Positions 8,809 to 19,372 are shown, counted from the first letter of the stretch. The stretch: DNA of 64,000 nt from an uncultured Shewanella sp. (GCF_947497935.1 NZ_CANMIO010000006.1:186001-250000); one strand, 5' to 3'. The notes: a model not told the origin generated them from the letters alone. A program made the numbers and translations.

Positions 8809-10173
8809 TTAGTTCATTAGGAAAATAGTAGCCAAGCCGAGGAAGGCAAACAGACCAATAACATCGGTCACTGTGGTTAATACCATACCGCCAGCGAGTG
8901 CAGGATCTATGTTCATCTTCTTTAATATGAGTGGAATACTGGCACCCGCAAGTCCTGCCACCGTCATATTGATTAGCATAGCCCCCGCAATCAAGCCACC
9001 TAAGGCGATATCGCCTTTCCAGACCCATACAGCTGCAAAAACTAAAATGGACCACAACAAGCCGTTAAGGAAGCCAATCGCGAGCTCTTTACCAATCAGC
9101 CAGCGGGAGTTGCTTTGGCCGATTTGACCGAGTGCAATACCGCGAATAACTAGAGCTAAGGTTTGGTTACCTGCAACGCCGCCCATACTCGGTACAATTG
9201 TCATTAGAATCGCGATAGTAGCAAATTGCTCAATTGTGCCTTCGAACATGTTACTGACCGACGCCGCGAGTAACGCTGCAAATAAGTTAACCGTTAACCA
9301 TAATGAGCGACGGAAGGTACTTTTTAATACAGGGCCAAAGGTATCGGTATCGTCATCCATACCCGCCATACCCATCATGGAGTGTTCGGCATCTTCACGA
9401 ATAACGTCGACCACGTCATCGATGGTAATACGGCCAAGCAGCTTGTCGTTTTCATCGATAACAGGGGCTGACATCCAGTCATGGCGTTCAAACAACTGCG
9501 CGACTTCGCTGTCTGACATGCCTACGGGGATCGCTTCGAGATCTGATACCATAATCTCGCGTACGGACGCGTTGGGATCGCAAGTAAGAAGATCGGCAAT
9601 TCGTACACCGCCCAAAACACGATCGTGTTTATCAACAACATAAAGCATATCGGTGGCATCGGGCAGTTCACCACGAATTCTTAAATAGCGCAGTATTACA
9701 TCGATATTGACGTCAGGTCGTAGGGTGACGGTATCGGTATTCATTAAACTACCGGCGGTGTCATCAGGATACGACAAAGCTTGCTCGACTCTAACTCTGT
9801 CTTGCTTACTCATAGACTGCAAGACTTGTCTAAATACGCTATCTGGCAGACTACGTAAAATATAGGCTAAGTCATCGGTGTCCATATTCTCGGCGGCTTT
9901 AGCGACACGCTCAGGACTCATCTGGGTGATCAGGCTATCTTTTAGTTCTTCCCCAAGTTCATCGAGGATTTCACCTGTGTGCTCTTGGTCAATCAGCTGC
10001 CATAGCACTTGACGGGTACGAGGTGGAGAAGATTCCAGAATAAAAGCAATATCTGAAGCTGCCATGTCCTGCAACATATTGCGGACATGGACAAACATAC
10101 CGCTGCCCAATGCTTTTGTTAGCTGATTGAGGCGTTGATCTGTTGTTTCATTGTCTAAGACTTCAATCGGCAT
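8809..10173 (-). CDS. mgtE: Magnesium transporter MgtE
   Basis: A 454-residue protein of normal MgtE length. An N-terminal helical MgtE_N domain (~30-135, with DLAYILRSLPD and TAGSLMNTDTVTL) is followed by two CBS domains (~140-255) that sense cytoplasmic Mg2+, then five transmembrane helices from ~285 on with the pore-region motif MGGVAGNQTLALVIRGIALGQI. The channel takes up Mg2+ across the inner membrane. It is the last gene of the minus-strand rpoN/ptsN-type cluster, 97 bp after npr, with a strong GAGGGAG ribosome-binding site. Confidence 0.95.
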   Translation of the reverse strand: MPIEVLDNETTDQRLNQLTKALGSGMFVHVRNMLQDMAASDIAFILESSPPRTRQVLWQLIDQEHTGEILDELGEELKDSLITQMSPERVAKAAENMDTDDLAYILRSLPDSVFRQVLQSMSKQDRVRVEQALSYPDDTAGSLMNTDTVTLRPDVNIDVILRYLRIRGELPDATDMLYVVDKHDRVLGGVRIADLLTCDPNASVREIMVSDLEAIPVGMSDSEVAQLFERHDWMSAPVIDENDKLLGRITIDDVVDVIREDAEHSMMGMAGMDDDTDTFGPVLKSTFRRSLWLTVNLFAALLAASVSNMFEGTIEQFATIAILMTIVPSMGGVAGNQTLALVIRGIALGQIGQSNSRWLIGKELAIGFLNGLLWSILVFAAVWVWKGDIALGGLIAGAMLINMTVAGLAGASIPLILKKMNIDPALAGGMVLTTVTDVIGLFAFLGLATIFLMN

Positions 10174-10270
10174 GGCTCCCTCACAGGGTCGTTTAAAAGG
10201 CGCTTATCATAACTTAACTAAAGAGTATTTGTGTGCGCTAACATAGGAAATTAAACAGGAACATTACGAA

Positions 10271-10546
10271 TTAATTGTCTTCATCAAACTTAGCGTTAAT
10301 TAGCTGACAAATCGCATCGAGCGCTCTTTGGGCATCGGTTCCCGTAGCAAGGAGTTGTACGGTCTTACCCATGCCAGTTTCTAACATTAATAAGCCTAGT
10401 ACACTCGTCGCTGAAGCTTGTTTTTCACCTTGGATAATGGTGATTTCCGCATCAAACTCTGAGGCTAGCACTACCAGTTTTGTTGCTGCGCGAGCGTGGA
10501 GTCCTAGTTTGTTACAGATGGTGACTTCACGCTTAATGGTTGGCAT
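10271..10546 (-). CDS. npr: Phosphocarrier protein NPr (nitrogen PTS HPr)
   Basis: 91 residues with the HPr fold. The phosphorylated histidine is His17 in [14 protein letters not shown], and the second helix carries [15 protein letters not shown]. NPr passes phosphate from EI-Ntr to EIIA-Ntr (ptsN), encoded just upstream in this cluster. Its start overlaps the end of rapZ by 14 bp, so the two are translationally coupled. Family, partners and gene order are the standard gammaproteobacterial ones. Confidence 0.95.
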   Translation of the reverse strand: MPTIKREVTICNKLGLHARAATKLVVLASEFDAEITIIQGEKQASATSVLGLLMLETGMGKTVQLLATGTDAQRALDAICQLINAKFDEDN

Positions 10547-11387
10547 TGTTTAGCTCACGATGGCGGGCATTGACCTTGTGTTTACCTTTTTTGAAATGCG
10601 CTGCGAGGCGTTCGGTGATATAAACCGAACGGTGCTGGCCACCTGTGCAGCCAATCGCTATGGTGAGGTAGCTGCGGTTATTGCGCTCCAGATCGGGCAG
10701 ACAGCTTTCGAGTAGTTCTTCAATTTGCTTAATAAACTGATTGACTCGCGGGCGTTCGTTTAAGAAGTCTTGCACTGGTTTATCGAGACCCGTCATTGGG
10801 CGAAGTTCTGGCTCCCAGTGTGGGTTTGGTAAAAAGCGGACGTCAAACATAAAGTCGGCTTCGATGGGCATACCATGCTTAAAGCCAAATGACTCAAAGT
10901 TGATCATCAGTTCTTTATCAAGGTTACCTAGTAAGATCTCACGCACCTGATCGTTAAGGTCGTAGATGTTTAAGCTTGAGGTATCGATATAATGATCGAC
11001 GATATTGGCCAGCGGCTCAAGCAAACGTCCCTCTAGCTCAATCGCCTCTTTCAGCGATATATTATCGTGAGATAATGGATGCAGACGGCGTGTTTCGTTA
11101 TAGCGTTTAAGCAGCACTTCATCGGTAGAGTTGAGGAAGAAGCTTAATAGCTCGACGCCATCAGGCAGAAAGGTAAGGTGCTTAGTCAGCTCACTCTCTT
11201 TCTCTGGAAGGTTACGAATATCGACGCTGATCGCGACAAATTGAGTGTTACCCGACAACTCTTTTAACAGAGTGCCCATCATAGGCAAAGGCAGGTTGTC
11301 TACACAATAGTAGCCGAGATCTTCGAGCATTCTTAATAGAACAGATTTGCCTGAGCCGGAGCGACCAGAGACTAAAACAAGCTTCAT
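10533..11387 (-). CDS. rapZ: RNase adapter protein RapZ
   Basis: 284 residues with an N-terminal P-loop GRSGSGKS (residues 8-15) and the C-terminal RapZ signature [18 protein letters not shown]. In E. coli, RapZ binds glucosamine-6-phosphate and delivers the sRNA GlmZ to RNase E, tuning cell-wall precursor synthesis. Sitting between ptsN and npr is the conserved arrangement. A 207-bp gap with a long inverted repeat separates it from ptsN upstream. Confidence 0.95.
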   Translation of the reverse strand: MKLVLVSGRSGSGKSVLLRMLEDLGYYCVDNLPLPMMGTLLKELSGNTQFVAISVDIRNLPEKESELTKHLTFLPDGVELLSFFLNSTDEVLLKRYNETRRLHPLSHDNISLKEAIELEGRLLEPLANIVDHYIDTSSLNIYDLNDQVREILLGNLDKELMINFESFGFKHGMPIEADFMFDVRFLPNPHWEPELRPMTGLDKPVQDFLNERPRVNQFIKQIEELLESCLPDLERNNRSYLTIAIGCTGGQHRSVYITERLAAHFKKGKHKVNARHRELNNANH

Positions 11388-11530
11388 CGTATGACTACCT
11401 GATTGAGGTTAAACTAATTGTTTGGGGTTTATCACTATGTTACGTATGTGTATAGAGTAACTTTTTTAAGACTGAAAGCAAGAAATTGAGCAGATGATTA
11501 TGAGAAATAATATTGCTGTAATAATTACTT

Positions 11531-11584
11531 AGGTCTTTAAATCATCTATTTTCCATTTTGAAAAAACAAATAACTTAAAGACCT
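11531..11584 (-). other. Inverted repeat in the ptsN-rapZ gap
   Basis: A perfect 10-bp inverted repeat, AGGTCTTTAA (11531-11540) against TTAAAGACCT (11575-11584), spans a 34-nt AT-rich loop immediately downstream of the ptsN stop. It could be a processing site, a weak terminator or an attenuator between ptsN and rapZ. No T run is present. Confidence 0.4.
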
Positions 11585-11594
11585 GAGTAGCTAA

Positions 11595-12038
11595 TTATTG
11601 GGTAATGACTTGGTATAGCTCTGACTCATTACTGGTTTTTCTCAACTGCTTGACTACCGTTTTATCGTTGAGTTTTTCTGCCATTAAGGACAGTGTCGCT
11701 AAATGCTGTTCACACTGCTCTGATGGCACCAATAGGGCAAATAGAATGTCGACAGGTTGTTTATCGATAGAGTCGAATGCGATTGGATCTTCACATTTAA
11801 CTAAAACCGCAACAGGGCGCTCTATATTTGTCAGCCTTCCGTGAGGAATGGCTATACCGTTACCTATACCCGTGCTACCCATTTTTTCTCTCGCCAACAG
11901 ACTTTCGAAAATCTCTTGTGAAGAAAGGGTAGGGTACTGGACAGCGGCAATATCACTGATTAATTCCAATACCTTTTTCTTACTGCCCGGAGTGGCGCAG
12001 GTAGTGCACTCCGGCTGCAGGATGGTACTTAGTTCCAT
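11595..12038 (-). CDS. ptsN: Nitrogen regulatory phosphotransferase EIIA-Ntr (PtsN)
   Basis: 147 residues. The PTS EIIA type-2 active site is His66 in IGNGIAIPHGRL. The protein accepts phosphate from NPr and in enterobacteria regulates potassium transport and sigma-related processes rather than sugar uptake. It begins two bases after the hpf stop, so it is co-transcribed with hpf and rpoN, as in E. coli. The N-terminus has an unusual Cys pair (ECTTCAT, residues 10-16) that may be lineage-specific. Confidence 0.94.
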   Translation of the reverse strand: MELSTILQPECTTCATPGSKKKVLELISDIAAVQYPTLSSQEIFESLLAREKMGSTGIGNGIAIPHGRLTNIERPVAVLVKCEDPIAFDSIDKQPVDILFALLVPSEQCEQHLATLSLMAEKLNDKTVVKQLRKTSNESELYQVITQ

Positions 12039-12040
12039 CG

Positions 12041-12328
12041 TTAGTGTTTAATTAGTTTCTCTTTGTGTTTAATAACCTGACGGTCGAGCTTATCGATCAG
12101 GGAGTCAATTGCGGCATACATATCCGCATGTTCCGAAGTGGCAAATACTTCCCCTTTCTTAAGGTGGATTTTGGCTTCGGCAATCTGTTGCATTTTTTGT
12201 ACATTCAAAATAACGTGCACATTATTGATCTGATCGAAATGTCGTTCAAGCTTTGTGAATTTCTCTTCCACATAACCGCGCAGTGAATCGGTAATTTCGA
12301 TGTGATGTCCTGTCAGGTTGATTTGCAT
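12041..12328 (-). CDS. hpf: Ribosome hibernation-promoting factor HPF
   Basis: The start is set at ATG 12328 (95 residues) because GGAGG lies 8 nt upstream. A TTG five codons earlier is unlikely. The protein begins MQINLTGHHIEITDSLRGYVEEK, matching short HPF/YhbH, and has the beta-alpha-beta core with the basic C-terminal helix KLDRQVIKHKEKL. It binds the 30S decoding region and promotes 100S dimers in stationary phase. It lies 30 bp after rpoN and 2 bp before ptsN. Confidence 0.93.
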   Translation of the reverse strand: MQINLTGHHIEITDSLRGYVEEKFTKLERHFDQINNVHVILNVQKMQQIAEAKIHLKKGEVFATSEHADMYAAIDSLIDKLDRQVIKHKEKLIKH

Positions 12329-12358
12329 ATATCGATCCTCCAAGTGCCTAATTTTGAG

Positions 12359-13819
12359 CTATAAACTCTTACGTTGGTTTGAGGGGGGGATCAGCATCGC
12401 CTCTCGATATTTAGCTATCGTACGTCTAGCAACTTTAATCCCTTGTTCAGCCAAAAGTTGCGCCATTTTGCTATCGCTTAATGGTTTCTTCTGGTTTTCT
12501 GCTGCGACTAACTTCTTAATGAACGCTCTGATAGCGGTCGACGAACACTCGCCACCATCGTCGGTTCCTACATGGCTCGAGAAGAAGTACTTTAGTTCAA
12601 AAATACCTCTTGGGGTGTGCATATATTTTTGGGTGGTTACCCGTGAAATGGTCGACTCGTGCATTTCAACTGCTTCGGCAATATCATTGAGTACCATAGG
12701 CTTCATGGCTTCTTCGCCGTATTCGAAAAATCCTTGCTGGAACTTTACGATACAGTTGGTGACTTTGAGCAAGGTATCATTACGACTTTCTAAGCTCTTG
12801 ATGAACCATTTAGCTTCTTGCAGATGACCACGAATAAATTGGCCATCGGCCTGATTAGTGGTGCTGCGCGCCATAGATGCATAATGTTGGTTTACATTAA
12901 TCTTAGGCATATAGTCAGGATTCAGCTCAACGACCCAGCGACCTTTTTTCTTGCTAACTGAAACGTCAGGGATAACGTACTCGTCTTTACTACGCGCTAT
13001 CGCTAGTCCTGGTCTAGGGTTGAGGGTTTGAATAAGAGTTATTGCGTCGCGAAGATCATCTTCTTTTAGCTTGGTCTTACGCATTAGCTGTCTAAAGTCT
13101 CGACCAGCGATAAGATCTAAATAGTCTTTGATCAACAATCTAGCGTTTTCAATGTGCGGCGTATCGGCGGCGTATTGTGCCAGCTGTATGAGTAAACACT
13201 CACTCAGGTTACGCGCGGCAACACCGATAGGATCAAAGTGTTGTACACGTTTTAAAACGGCTTCAACTTCATCGAGTTCAGTTTCAGGATCGCCCATCGC
13301 CTCGAGGATATCTTCACAGCTTTGGGTTAAGTAACCACGCTCATCGATAGCATCGATAATCGCTGTCGCTATAGCTAAGTCGTTATCAGAGAAAGGAGTG
13401 AGGTTTTTCTGCCACTCTAAATGTTCGTATAAGCCTTCGCTGGTTTCACCTTGAAATGGCATATCCTCTTCACGACTCACGCCTGAGCTTGAATTAGAAG
13501 AAACGGTATAGACTTCATCCCAAGTGGTGTCCATTGGCAGATCATCTGGCATGGAGTCTTGGGTTAGGGCATCGGAGGTTTCAACGCTAGCGCTATCTTG
13601 ATCTAGGTTATTTGAATCACTTGAAGATGGATCGTCACTGCTATCCATGTCGCCATCTGATTGCTCTTCATCCAATTCCAGTAGCGGATTAGAATCTAAT
13701 GCTTGTTGGATCTCTTGTTGCAGCTCTAAAGAAGACAGTTGTAACAGGCGAATAGCCTGTTGTAACTGGGGAGTCATGGTGAGCTGTTGACCCATTTTGA
13801 GCTGGAGTGACGCTTTCAT
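12359..13819 (-). CDS. rpoN: RNA polymerase sigma-54 factor RpoN
   Basis: 486 residues, the normal length. The N-terminal Gln/Leu-rich activator-interacting region is [24 protein letters not shown]. An acidic Asp/Ser-rich stretch (~55-120) follows, then the core-binding domain and the C-terminal RpoN box [12 protein letters not shown] that reads the -24 element. It serves nitrogen and flagellar promoters dependent on bacterial enhancer-binding proteins. A 136-bp gap from lptB holds a 9-bp inverted repeat (13884-13892 / 13924-13932), so rpoN may also have its own promoter. Confidence 0.96.
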   Translation of the reverse strand: MKASLQLKMGQQLTMTPQLQQAIRLLQLSSLELQQEIQQALDSNPLLELDEEQSDGDMDSSDDPSSSDSNNLDQDSASVETSDALTQDSMPDDLPMDTTWDEVYTVSSNSSSGVSREEDMPFQGETSEGLYEHLEWQKNLTPFSDNDLAIATAIIDAIDERGYLTQSCEDILEAMGDPETELDEVEAVLKRVQHFDPIGVAARNLSECLLIQLAQYAADTPHIENARLLIKDYLDLIAGRDFRQLMRKTKLKEDDLRDAITLIQTLNPRPGLAIARSKDEYVIPDVSVSKKKGRWVVELNPDYMPKINVNQHYASMARSTTNQADGQFIRGHLQEAKWFIKSLESRNDTLLKVTNCIVKFQQGFFEYGEEAMKPMVLNDIAEAVEMHESTISRVTTQKYMHTPRGIFELKYFFSSHVGTDDGGECSSTAIRAFIKKLVAAENQKKPLSDSKMAQLLAEQGIKVARRTIAKYREAMLIPPSNQRKSL

Positions 13820-13955
13820 TTTACCGCTATTCCCTACACTGTAGTTAAACGTTAAAGCTCGCTGAACTGGCGAAGGTCGCTTGAAAACTCAACACGTTGA
13901 TTTTATTTGGAAGTAAATCCATATTGAGTTTTTCAGCTTCCATACTATGAATTAA

Positions 13956-14687
13956 CTATAGCCTGAATTGTTCACCTAAGTACACTGCTCGAACCTGTTG
14001 GTTGTCTAAGATTTCAGCAGGTGTACCTTCGGCAATGAGATTTCCGTGACTTACGATATAAGCGTGCTCACAAACGTCTAAGGTTTCGCGAACATTGTGG
14101 TCAGTGATCAGTACGCCTAGACCACGGCTCTTAAGTTGCTCAATGATCTTTTTAATATCGATAACTGAAATCGGGTCGACACCGGCGAATGGCTCATCCA
14201 ATAAAATAAACTTTGGATTAGCGGCCAATGCTCTGGCAATTTCCACTCGGCGTCGTTCGCCGCCTGATAATGCCATGCCTTGGCTATCGCGAATGTGAGT
14301 GATATGGAACTCTTCGAGTAAGTGTTCGAGTTGCTCTTCACGTTGCTCGTTATTGATATCACTGCGGGTTTGTAATACCGCCATGATGTTGTCACGCACC
14401 GATAGCTTTCTAAAAATACTAGCTTCTTGAGGCAGGTAGCCAATACCTTTACGAGCGCGTAGGTGCATAGGATCTAGAGTGAGATCGTCGTCATCGATAA
14501 AGATTTGACCTTTATCGCTCTGTACTAGGCCGACCACCATGTAGAAGGTTGTTGTCTTACCTGCGCCGTTAGGGCCGAGCAGACCGACAATTTGTCCTGT
14601 TTTTACGGTAAGGCTGACATCTTGTACGACGGCGCGGTTTTTATAGCTTTTAGCAAGATTGGCCGCTTTTAAGGTAATTTGGGTCAT
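13956..14687 (-). CDS. lptB: LPS export ABC transporter ATPase LptB
   Basis: 243 residues with Walker A GPNGAGKT, signature LSGGERRR, Walker [14 protein letters not shown] and H-loop TDHNVRET. LptB2FG extracts LPS from the inner membrane and drives it across the Lpt bridge. The start overlaps the lptA stop by 4 bp (ATGA), so translation is coupled. The order lptC-lptA-lptB-rpoN is conserved in gammaproteobacteria. Confidence 0.96.
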   Translation of the reverse strand: MTQITLKAANLAKSYKNRAVVQDVSLTVKTGQIVGLLGPNGAGKTTTFYMVVGLVQSDKGQIFIDDDDLTLDPMHLRARKGIGYLPQEASIFRKLSVRDNIMAVLQTRSDINNEQREEQLEHLLEEFHITHIRDSQGMALSGGERRRVEIARALAANPKFILLDEPFAGVDPISVIDIKKIIEQLKSRGLGVLITDHNVRETLDVCEHAYIVSHGNLIAEGTPAEILDNQQVRAVYLGEQFRL

Positions 14688-15223
14688 TGCTGTTCCTGCT
14701 TATTCACTGGCGTGTCTGGCTTCTCTTCCTGATAGGTTTCAGGCTGAATAATGGTGATAACTCTGTCATCGCCCTTGCCAGTACTTTCAGCAATAAGTTG
14801 CTGCAGACTAATGTTGTACTTAATGCGGTTACCTGTGACTTGGCTGCCGTCTTGCGCTAGGGTCGCTTCGCCGATTAAGGTTAATGTGCGGGTCGCAAGC
14901 TCGTAGCGGATCTCTTTCGCGCTAGCGGTTGCAGGGCGACCATCCTCCATCATTTGGGTGTAGGTGGCTGGATTACCAGTTGCCACAAGCGTTTTACCGC
15001 TCTTGTCTTCCTTTGAGAATACACGTAGCTCATCGGCATTCATCTTAATCGAGCCCTGAGTTACTTCTACAGGGCCAAAGAAGATAACTTGGTTATTCTT
15101 AATATCGGCTTCTTGGCTTGCCGCTGCAATTTTCACTTCCTGCTGTAGATCATCGACTTTAGCAGCAGAGCTGAAACTTAGCAGACAAAAAAGGCCTGCA
15201 AGGATAGATTGGTTGTATTTCAT
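14684..15223 (-). CDS. lptA: LPS transport periplasmic protein LptA
   Basis: 179 residues with a signal peptide cleaved near FSSAA-KVDD. The OstA-type beta-jellyroll follows, with motifs [17 protein letters not shown] and a repeat of the type [12 protein letters not shown]. LptA molecules form the periplasmic bridge between LptC and LptDE. The C-terminal tail is Glu/Gln-rich. It lies 70 bp downstream of lptC and overlaps lptB. Confidence 0.93.
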   Translation of the reverse strand: MKYNQSILAGLFCLLSFSSAAKVDDLQQEVKIAAASQEADIKNNQVIFFGPVEVTQGSIKMNADELRVFSKEDKSGKTLVATGNPATYTQMMEDGRPATASAKEIRYELATRTLTLIGEATLAQDGSQVTGNRIKYNISLQQLIAESTGKGDDRVITIIQPETYQEEKPDTPVNKQEQQ

Positions 15224-15293
15224 AGTGTCCTTCTACTCAACTAAAGCGATTCGTCTAGTTAGTATGAGTGTAAAAGTGTTCAATTTATGAGTG

Positions 15294-15851
15294 TTACTTA
15301 GCGTCGTAGATGCCTTCTACTTGGCTGACTAGTTTTACACTCTGGGCATTCAGGTCAGCGTACAAGCCCAAACCTTGAATGGCGAATTCGTTGCCAGTGA
15401 CGTGGATCATTTCATCAGAGGTCATGATCATGGTATTTAAGTCAAGCTCTAAATAGCTTGTGCTTAACGTCTGGATCGGCTCTTCTGGACTTATTGAGTC
15501 GATAATAACATTGTTTTCTAAACTTACCTTGCCAGTGATTTTATTATGGCTGCCTTTAGCACTTTGCAGGCGCCATTGGGCCTGTCCGTCATCAGGGAAG
15601 ATTAGATAAACAGGATCAGTAAAATAGGTCATGTTGATGCTATCAAAATGTTCCATGTGCTTAGCCGATACTTTGCTGTTGACTAAACCTAACTCGTTAT
15701 ATTCGATACTGCGCAGGTCGTCGATGATATAGTCGGGTCGCTGGCTCATATCAATATCCAGCTCTTGCTCACTTTTTTTAGACTGCACCTGCCAATAGAG
15801 CAAAAGCGCAGTGCCAAATAAAGCGATAATCGCTAGGGTAACGCGGTTCAT
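15294..15851 (-). CDS. lptC: LPS export protein LptC
   Basis: 185 residues with one N-terminal membrane anchor (ALIALF.TALLLYW) and a periplasmic OstA-like domain: PDYIIDDLRSIEYNELGLVNSKVSAKHMEHF and LQSAKGSHNKITGKVSLENNV. It receives LPS from LptB2FG and hands it to LptA. The start overlaps the kdsC stop by 4 bp. Confidence 0.93.
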   Translation of the reverse strand: MNRVTLAIIALFGTALLLYWQVQSKKSEQELDIDMSQRPDYIIDDLRSIEYNELGLVNSKVSAKHMEHFDSINMTYFTDPVYLIFPDDGQAQWRLQSAKGSHNKITGKVSLENNVIIDSISPEEPIQTLSTSYLELDLNTMIMTSDEMIHVTGNEFAIQGLGLYADLNAQSVKLVSQVEGIYDAK

Positions 15852-16399
15852 ATACTCATCCCATGGGCCGAGTCAAACTTGTCTTGGCTTAACAGTAGTA
15901 AGTCGGTTAGCTCTCTTAGGGCACCGTGACCACCTTTAATATTGGTTGTCATTTTCGCGCGTAGTTTCACGTAAGGGTGGCCATCAGCGACACATACCGA
16001 TAGACCCACCTTCTGCATAACCGGTAAGTCCACCATATCATCACCAATATAGGCGACTTCTTCAGGGCTTACATTATAAAGCGCGAGTAGTTCGTTATAA
16101 GGAGCCAGCTTATTGTCGACCCCTTGATAGATATGTGTGACGCCAAGCGCGGTAAACCTGTCTTCGACTATCTGTGATTTACGACCAGTTATAATCGCAA
16201 CCTGTATGCCGCTGGTGAGCACCGAGCGCACACCATAACCATCACGTGTGTGGAAGGTTTTAAGTTCTTCACCGCTGTTGCTCATGTAGACTAAGCCGTC
16301 TGAAAACACGCCGTCAACATCGCAAATGAGTAGTTTAATCTTGCTCGCCGCTTGCCAAACCTCATCACTAATCGGGCCATAAAAGCCTTGGTGAGACAT
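15848..16399 (-). CDS. kdsC: KDO-8-phosphate phosphatase KdsC
   Basis: 183 residues, HAD phosphatase of the C0 (capless) type. The nucleophile motif is LLICDVDGVFSDG, motif II ITGRKS, and motif III GDDMVDLPVM. It releases phosphate from 3-deoxy-D-manno-octulosonate 8-phosphate to give KDO for the LPS inner core. It begins 1 bp from the kdsD stop. Confidence 0.95.
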   Translation of the reverse strand: MSHQGFYGPISDEVWQAASKIKLLICDVDGVFSDGLVYMSNSGEELKTFHTRDGYGVRSVLTSGIQVAIITGRKSQIVEDRFTALGVTHIYQGVDNKLAPYNELLALYNVSPEEVAYIGDDMVDLPVMQKVGLSVCVADGHPYVKLRAKMTTNIKGGHGALRELTDLLLLSQDKFDSAHGMSI

Positions 16400-16400
16400 A

Positions 16401-17378
16401 TTAAATTACTCCCGCTTTTACCATATCGAGCATGTTTAATGCGCCGACAGGTTGCTGCTTATCATTAATGACTACTAGGCCATTAATGCTCTTGGTATCC
16501 ATGACTTTTAACGCTTCTGCTGCAAGTACATTATCAGTAATCGTCACGCAGCCTTTAGTCATCACATCGGCAATCGGTGTGGTTCTTAAGTTAACGTCCG
16601 CATCGATAACTCGGCGTAGATCGCCATCGGTGAAGATCCCGACCAAGGTATTGTTACTGTCTACAACGGCAGTCATGCCTAAGCCTTTCTTAGAGATCTC
16701 GTATAAGGCATCTGTGATGCAAATATCATCTCGAACACGCGGTAACTCATCGTCTTTATGCATGACATCGCTGACTTTTAGCAATAACTTACGACCTAGG
16801 CTACCGCCAGGGTGTGACAGTGCGAAGTCGTCTTGGGTAAAGCCGCGAGCTTGTAATAATGCAACCGCAAGGGCGTCGCCCATGACTAAGGTTGCGGTGG
16901 TGCTTGACGTTGGCGCTAGCCCTAATGGACAGGCTTCCTCAGGCACTTCGATGCAAAGGTGTAATTGAGCCAATTTGGCCATATTCGAATCTGGCTTACC
17001 CGTTACCGAAATCATCGGTAATCCCATACGCTTAATGACAGGCATTAGGGTTAAGATTTCGCTCGATTCGCCAGAGTTTGAAATCGCAAGCACGATATCG
17101 TTCTCGCTCAGTACGCCAAGGTCACCATGACTGGCTTCACCTGGGTGAACGAAAAATGCAGGTGTACCTGTGCTAGCTAATGTGGCTGAAATCTTGTTGC
17201 CAATATGACCCGATTTACCCATGCCCATCACGATAACTTTACCTGTGCATTGCAATATTAATTGGCAAGCTTGGGCAAATTCAGAAGAGTCGATGTACTG
17301 ATACAGATTATCGAGTGCTTGTTTCTCGATATCGATAACCTTAGTACCCCATTGGCGTAGTTGATTTTCATCTACCAT
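16401..17378 (-). CDS. kdsD: D-arabinose-5-phosphate isomerase KdsD
   Basis: 325 residues. An N-terminal SIS domain (~40-185: GMGKSGHIGNKISATLASTGTPAFFVHPGEASHGDLG) is followed by two CBS domains (~205-325). It converts ribulose-5-phosphate to arabinose-5-phosphate, the first committed step toward KDO. It is head gene of the kdsD-kdsC-lptCAB run, 46 bp after yrbG. Confidence 0.95.
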   Translation of the reverse strand: MVDENQLRQWGTKVIDIEKQALDNLYQYIDSSEFAQACQLILQCTGKVIVMGMGKSGHIGNKISATLASTGTPAFFVHPGEASHGDLGVLSENDIVLAISNSGESSEILTLMPVIKRMGLPMISVTGKPDSNMAKLAQLHLCIEVPEEACPLGLAPTSSTTATLVMGDALAVALLQARGFTQDDFALSHPGGSLGRKLLLKVSDVMHKDDELPRVRDDICITDALYEISKKGLGMTAVVDSNNTLVGIFTDGDLRRVIDADVNLRTTPIADVMTKGCVTITDNVLAAEALKVMDTKSINGLVVINDKQQPVGALNMLDMVKAGVI

Positions 17379-17424
17379 TTCTTGGTCTCTCTTTAAATTT
17401 CTGCTTAACGTACCGCATCCACAG

Positions 17425-18384
17425 CTAAGATAGGAAAAGTAATGCTTGGTATGCGATAAATGTAATAAGTAATACTACGCCATGCCAGGGTTTTAACTGT
17501 CTAGCACGGCCAGATAATAAGATCAGTATTGCCAGTGCACTGCTCGTGGCAAGCACCATATAAAAGTCTCGAGTACTCGCCGCCGCATCGACAGCGCCTG
17601 GCGCTATGATGCCAGGTATAGCAAGTACCGCTAAAATATTGAATAAGTTTGAACCAACTATGTTACCGATCGCAAGGTCGTCTTCCTTTTTTAAGACTCC
17701 GGCAACACAAGCGGCAAGCTCTGGTAAGCTGGTACCCACGGCAATAATCGTTAGGCCGATAACGAGATCCGATAGGTGATAAGCCTTGGCTATACCGACC
17801 GCGCCTTGAACCATCCAGTCTGCCGATAGCGGTAACAATACCATGCCGACCACAAGCCATAAAATTGCTTTCGCTGTAGGCACATCTGCAGGGATCTCAT
17901 TTTCAGCATCTACTGCTAAGGCGTCACGATTTTTACTGTGAAATCCGTGCCAAATCAGATAGCCCATTAAGCCGATGAACATCATTAATAAGCTAATGCC
18001 TTCGAAGCGCGTTAAAAAGCCATCATGTAGGAAGTAACCTACAATTACGGTGGCTATGAGCATCAATGGGATCTCACGCTTCAGTGTCTGAGAACTGACT
18101 GAAATCGCTCCGAGTAAGGCTGTAATACCTAAGATTAATGTGATGTTAGCTATGTTAGAGCCCAGTACATTGCCGATTGCGGTATCGGTCATGCCTTCGA
18201 GGGATGCGGTGGCCGCAACAAACATCTCGGGGGCTGAGCTACCCATGGCGACAATCGTTAAACCAATTAACATTGGCGGTAAGCCAAGGTTACGAGCAAA
18301 GGCGGCTGCACCGTAGACAAACTTATCAGCGCTCCAAACGAGAGCCCCTAAGCCTACAACTAACATAAAAATATTAAATAACAT
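17425..18384 (-). CDS. yrbG: Calcium/sodium antiporter YrbG
   Basis: 319 residues with ten predicted hydrophobic segments in two inverted halves. Each half carries the CaCA-family motif: GSSAPEMFVAA in the first and GTSLPELAACV in the second, with GSNIANI and GSNLFNI. It exchanges cations across the inner membrane. It is divergent from mlaF with a 175-bp shared upstream region, as in E. coli. Confidence 0.93.
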   Translation of the reverse strand: MLFNIFMLVVGLGALVWSADKFVYGAAAFARNLGLPPMLIGLTIVAMGSSAPEMFVAATASLEGMTDTAIGNVLGSNIANITLILGITALLGAISVSSQTLKREIPLMLIATVIVGYFLHDGFLTRFEGISLLMMFIGLMGYLIWHGFHSKNRDALAVDAENEIPADVPTAKAILWLVVGMVLLPLSADWMVQGAVGIAKAYHLSDLVIGLTIIAVGTSLPELAACVAGVLKKEDDLAIGNIVGSNLFNILAVLAIPGIIAPGAVDAAASTRDFYMVLATSSALAILILLSGRARQLKPWHGVVLLITFIAYQALLFLS

Positions 18385-18472
18385 CGATTCTTAGTATTTT
18401 TGGGTATAGCGGGGTATTTTCGCTGTAAATGAAGAAAAATGAAAGTATTGAGGCGAGATAGTATCGATTTGG

Positions 18473-18501
18473 TTGTGCCCCTGTGGTCAATTACGTACAA
18501 T
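18473..18501 (+). promoter_or_regulatory. Candidate sigma-70 promoter of the mla operon
   Basis: TTGTGC (18473-18478) and TACAAT (18496-18501) are separated by 17 bp. The -10 box ends 58 bp before the mlaF start. It is the best match in the yrbG-mlaF gap, found by eye only. Confidence 0.45.
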
Positions 18502-18559
18502 TTCTCCCTTTCCGGTACGGAAAATGGAAGTTTCCATAATTTAGCTGCAGGGTGCGTGT

Positions 18560-19372
18560 ATGACTCAACCCCCGAAAACATTGGTTAAAACCCAAAACAT
18601 GGCATTTAGTCGTGGTGAGCATGTCATTTTTGAAGATGTGACCCTGTCTATTCCCCAGGGAAAAGTTACTGCGATTATGGGGCCTAGTGGTATCGGAAAA
18701 ACTACGCTGCTTAAGCTTATTGGTGGCCAGTTAACGCCCGACAGTGGCTCGGTATTATTCGATGGCGTTGATGTGCATACTTGCAGCCGTAATGAGCTTT
18801 TTACGCTACGTAAGCGTATGAGCATGTTATTTCAAAGCGGCGCTCTATTTACCGACATGAATGTGTTCGATAATGTCGCTTTCGCCCTAAGGGAACATTC
18901 AGGCCTACCCGAAGCGATTATTCGAAGAATCGTTCTGATGAAGCTTGAGGCCGTCGGTCTAAGAGGCGCGGCGCAATTGATGCCGACAGAGCTTTCGGGC
19001 GGAATGCAGCGGCGAGCAGCCTTGGCTAGAGCAATAGCATTAGAGCCAGAGATGGTGCTTTACGATGAGCCTTTTGCAGGTCAAGACCCTATTTCCATGG
19101 GCGTGCTAGTGAAGCTTATTCGTGAACTTTCCGATGCGCTTAATCTAACCTCTGTCGTGGTTTCTCACGATGTGGCAGAAGTGCTCGGCATTGCTGATTA
19201 TGTTTATGTATTAGCTGACAAACGTATTATTGCTCACGGTACACCGGAAGAGTTGCGGTTATCGGATAATCCGCAGTTAAAGCAATTTATTGGTGGTGAG
19301 CCAGACGGTCCTGTACCGTTTCATTATCCTGCACAAGATTACAAGAAGGAACTTCTCAGTGAGCTTGATTGA
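18560..19372 (+). CDS. mlaF: Phospholipid transport ABC ATPase MlaF
   Basis: 270 residues with Walker A GPSGIGKT, signature LSGGMQRR, Walker [14 protein letters not shown] and H-loop SHDVAEV. MlaFEDB powers phospholipid trafficking between inner and outer membrane and keeps outer-membrane asymmetry. First gene of a five-gene mla operon followed by ibaG and murA; its 3' end overlaps mlaE. Confidence 0.96.
   Translation: MTQPPKTLVKTQNMAFSRGEHVIFEDVTLSIPQGKVTAIMGPSGIGKTTLLKLIGGQLTPDSGSVLFDGVDVHTCSRNELFTLRKRMSMLFQSGALFTDMNVFDNVAFALREHSGLPEAIIRRIVLMKLEAVGLRGAAQLMPTELSGGMQRRAALARAIALEPEMVLYDEPFAGQDPISMGVLVKLIRELSDALNLTSVVVSHDVAEVLGIADYVYVLADKRIIAHGTPEELRLSDNPQLKQFIGGEPDGPVPFHYPAQDYKKELLSELD

Noticed and set aside
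8771..9643. Antisense and alternative frames over mgtE
   Set aside because: mgtE is complete with intact motifs and a good start; the others have no family resemblance.
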